Origin: Oscillospiraceae bacterium
GTDB lineage: Bacteria > Bacillota_A > Clostridia > Oscillospirales > Ruminococcaceae
DNA: 17,897 nucleotides
Direction of reading: 5' to 3'
NCBI GenBank assembly: GCA_017523995.1
Contig: JAFWUX010000186.1
Span: 1-17,897, forward strand
A model generated the notes under the pieces. That model did not search any database. It was given only the letters and a program-made list of their open reading frames with translations, and was not told the DNA's origin. Each line of letters opens with the position of its first letter. The first letter of the stretch is position 1. Below are positions 15,754 through 17,897 of the stretch, piece after piece. The translations under genes were made by a program, and so were the position numbers.

Positions 15754-15782
15754 TTGCTTTCCGCCGGCGTTTGTGCTATAAT
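15754..15782 (+). promoter_or_regulatory. Promoter of the dockerin xylanase gene
   Basis: TTGCTT (15754-15759), a 17-bp spacer, TATAAT (15777-15782) with TGC directly before it (extended -10). The start should be near 15789. The leader then opens with CCGCATCTGCGG (15791-15802), a small hairpin at the very 5' end that could protect the mRNA. I see no obvious catabolite operator. Confidence 0.85.
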
Positions 15783-15824
15783 TAAAATAACCGCATCTGC
15801 GGAATTTTAAGAGGGGGGATTACT

Positions 15825-17723
15825 GTGAAGTATTCCAAAAAAGCTGCGGCTGCTCTGCTGAGCGGCATGCTGGCACTGCAGGGGATGCCGGTCCTCAATA
15901 CCAGTGCCGACGAAGGCGATCTGCTTGTGACGGATTTTGAAGACGGTGATGTAAAAGCGTTCTCCAAGCGCGGAGATGAGGATACATCCGTTATTGCTTC
16001 CACCACAGATGACGCCCATTCCGGAAAGACCTGTATGTCGGTCTCTGAGCGCTCGGAGGGCTGGAACGGTCCTTCTCTTTCGCTCGAGAGCGTCGGCTGC
16101 AAACCGGGCGTGCAGTATCTCGCGACTGCATGGGTCAAGATGAAATGGTATAACACCGTGCGCCTCAGCATGCAGTATACCGATGAGGACGGCGAACAGC
16201 ATTATGACAATCTCGCCCAGATCAACAGCGACGGCAAATGGGTGCAGATTCCGCTGACCAAGTTCAGCTATACCACCGGCATGAAGGATGTCTCCATTTA
16301 TATCGAGGGTAACGATAAGGCGGACATGTGGGTGGATGACTTCTCCCTGACTGCGGCTCCGGTCTATGAGATTCAGAGGGATATCCCCTCGCTCAAGGAT
16401 GTCTATGCGGATTCCTTTAAGATCGGCTGCGCTGTGACGGCAAAGGAACTTTCGCCGAAATCCACGCAGGAGCTGATTCTCAAGCACTGCAATTCGCTGA
16501 CGCTCGGCAATGAGCTCAAGCCGGAAAATATGCTCGACCAGAAGGCTACGCTTGCCTATCTCGAGGAGACCGGCGACAACACTGTGCCGCAGGTCAAGCT
16601 CAACGGCGCTGCAAAGATTATTCTCGATTTCTGCCGCGAAAACGATATGCCCGTCCGCGGACATGTTCTCGTCTGGCACAGCCAGACACCGTTCTGGTTC
16701 TTCACTGAGGATTACACCAAGGACGGCAAGGTTGTCAGCGAGACGGTCATGCTCAAGCGTATGGAAAACTACATCAAGGGCGTGTTTGAGGCAATCGAGG
16801 CGGAGTATTCCGATGTCAACTTCTACGCATGGGACGTTGTCAACGAGGCGTTCTCCGAGGGCGGCGGTCCGCGTGAGCCCGGTAAGTATGAGGACGGCAA
16901 CGGCAGCTCGCCGTGGGTCAAGGTCTTTGGCGACAACTCCTTCATCGAGCCTGCATTTGAGTATGCAAGAAAATATGCGCCGAAAGGCTGCAAGCTCTAT
17001 TACAACGATTACAATGAGTACATCTCCAGCAAGCAGGATGGCATCATCAAGCTTGCGAAGGAGCTGAAGGCAAAGGGTCTGATCGACGGCATCGGTCTGC
17101 AGTCGCACCTCAATGTCACGAACAACAAGACCACCGATCCGTTCCCGTATGCATCGCAGTATGAAGCTGCACTGAAGAAATATGCAGAGCTCGGTCTTGA
17201 TCTGCAGGTCACCGAGCTGGATGCAACCTATGACGCTGAAGTCGCAGGCGGCGAAAAGCTGCAGGCAAAGTACTACAGCGACATCATGGATGCGATCGTC
17301 AAGTATAAGGATTCGATCTCTGCGGTTGTCTTCTGGGGCACCACCGATGACCAGAGCTGGCGCGCTGACCGCACACCGCTGCTCTTTAACGAGGAGTACA
17401 AGGCAAAGCCGTGCTTCGATTCCATCATTGACGGCATCGAGTACACCACCGCGCCGTATCAGGAGACCACGAAGAAGACCACCACAACTACCACCACAAC
17501 GGGTATCCCGAGCACGGATGCTGCACTGCTCCGCGGCGATGTCAACTGCAGCGGCAATGTCGATGTTTCCGATGCTGTTCTGCTCGCACGCTTCGTCGCT
17601 GAGGACACCAAGGCTGTGATCTCCACCATCGGCAAGAAGAACGCTGATGCGGACAGAAAGGAAGGCCTTGACTCCGATGATGTCATTGCAATCCTGCGCA
17701 TCATTGCAAAGCTTGACACCTGA
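15825..17723 (+). CDS. Secreted CBM22-GH10 endo-1,4-beta-xylanase with C-terminal dockerin
   Basis: The protein has 632 residues. The start is GTG, with GAGGGGGG 6 bases upstream. A signal peptide (~1-28, KKAAAALLSGMLAL..TSA) precedes a CBM22-like xylan-binding module (~33-176, DFEDGDVKAFSKRG, WVDDFSL). The GH10 barrel (~185-540) has RGHVLVWHSQTPFWF (~278-292), WDVVNEAF with acid/base Glu341, YYNDYNEY (~392-399) and QVTELD with nucleophile Glu464. A threonine linker (~549-560) leads to a dockerin (~569-630) with two calcium-loop/helix repeats, GDVNCSGNVDVSDAVLLAR and NADADRKEGLDSDDVIAIL. It cleaves xylan backbone outside the cell and should dock onto a scaffoldin cohesin, as in ruminococcal cellulosomes. 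It is monocistronic: a terminator-rich region lies upstream and an inverted repeat downstream. Confidence 0.96.
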   Translation: MKYSKKAAAALLSGMLALQGMPVLNTSADEGDLLVTDFEDGDVKAFSKRGDEDTSVIASTTDDAHSGKTCMSVSERSEGWNGPSLSLESVGCKPGVQYLATAWVKMKWYNTVRLSMQYTDEDGEQHYDNLAQINSDGKWVQIPLTKFSYTTGMKDVSIYIEGNDKADMWVDDFSLTAAPVYEIQRDIPSLKDVYADSFKIGCAVTAKELSPKSTQELILKHCNSLTLGNELKPENMLDQKATLAYLEETGDNTVPQVKLNGAAKIILDFCRENDMPVRGHVLVWHSQTPFWFFTEDYTKDGKVVSETVMLKRMENYIKGVFEAIEAEYSDVNFYAWDVVNEAFSEGGGPREPGKYEDGNGSSPWVKVFGDNSFIEPAFEYARKYAPKGCKLYYNDYNEYISSKQDGIIKLAKELKAKGLIDGIGLQSHLNVTNNKTTDPFPYASQYEAALKKYAELGLDLQVTELDATYDAEVAGGEKLQAKYYSDIMDAIVKYKDSISAVVFWGTTDDQSWRADRTPLLFNEEYKAKPCFDSIIDGIEYTTAPYQETTKKTTTTTTTTGIPSTDAALLRGDVNCSGNVDVSDAVLLARFVAEDTKAVISTIGKKNADADRKEGLDSDDVIAILRIIAKLDT

Positions 17724-17748
17724 TGACATGTGATCTGTCAAGGGGTTC

Positions 17749-17788
17749 GGGGAGCACAATGCCAACAACTTAAGATGTTGCGTTCCCC
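17749..17788 (+). terminator. Imperfect hairpin after the xylanase gene
   Basis: GGGGA (17749-17753) pairs with TCCCC (17784-17788), and CAACA (17763-17767) with TGTTG (17776-17780). No T-run follows, so termination is uncertain; the hairpins in the next repeat may do the job instead. Confidence 0.35.
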
Positions 17789-17789
17789 A

Positions 17790-17897
17790 GTGAATTGCGC
17801 TGCAATTCACTTAGGGGCGCCCTCTATCGCAGGGCGCCCCTCTCCGAAAAACGATCCACCGGATCGTTTTATCGGATTCACCCCTGCGGAGCTCCTA
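17790..17897 (-). repeat. 108-bp inverted repeat flanking the xylanase gene, right arm (cut by window end)
   Basis: It is the reverse complement of 15444-15551 with three differences. Hairpins: GTGAATTGC/GCAATTCAC (17790-17810), AGGGGCGCCCT/AGGGCGCCCCT (17813-17841, perfect here) and AAAACGATCC/GGATCGTTTT (17848-17870) extended by TCCGA/TCGGA. The match runs to the last base of the window, so the full repeat is longer than seen. Confidence 0.92.

Noticed and set aside
15807..17810. 667-residue minus-strand frame opposite the xylanase gene
   Set aside because: It is antisense to a clear GH10-dockerin gene with promoter and ribosome site; its translation has no recognisable domain.

Overview
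The window looks like chromosomal DNA of a cellulolytic, low-oxygen Firmicute of the genus Ruminococcus (Oscillospiraceae). The base composition is moderately GC-rich, genes have AGGAGG-type ribosome sites, there is a full SpoIIE, and a secreted CBM22-GH10 xylanase ends in a two-loop dockerin, which implies a cellulosome. A GC-rich fibre-degrading relative of R. champanellensis would fit, but the species is inferred from gene content and composition only. I see no rRNA, tRNA, transposase, phage gene or CRISPR array.

Layout. 1-690: no credible gene. It holds a ~380 bp inverted-repeat element and several diverged copies of a second repeat family. 797-3034: spoIIE, with a TATAAT box at 722-727. 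3035-3526: a leader region with a strong promoter (3194-3222) followed by a 162-nt nested palindrome (3289-3450). 3527-9830: the glycogen operon glgB-glgC-glgD-glgA, closed by two strong hairpin terminators (9862-9902 and 10017-10057). 10174-14166, minus strand: a three-gene operon in transcription order LRR_5 lipoprotein, GH36 alpha-galactosidase-like enzyme, membrane-anchored metallophosphoesterase. 14422-15201: tatD. 15199-15700: repeats and terminators. 15825-17723: the dockerin xylanase. 17790-17897: an inverted copy of the repeat lying upstream of the xylanase gene, cut by the window end.

How the genes work together. GlgC and GlgD make ADP-glucose (GlgC catalytic, GlgD regulatory), GlgA extends the alpha-1,4-glucan, and GlgB adds alpha-1,6 branches. 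This is storage of the sugar that enzymes such as the dockerin xylanase release from plant cell wall. In Bacillus subtilis the glg operon is transcribed by the sporulation factor sigma-E, so having spoIIE next door is suggestive, but the visible glg promoter is a vegetative sigma-A type.

The most unusual items are: (1) GlgB carries a basic C-terminal tail of eight near-identical 20-residue repeats ending in an AT-hook-like KRGRPKK motif; (2) a long structured element sits between the glg promoter and glgB; (3) a two-copy element starts at the stop codons of two unrelated genes and has hairpins whose stems differ in sequence but keep pairing; (4) 108-bp inverted repeats flank the xylanase gene.
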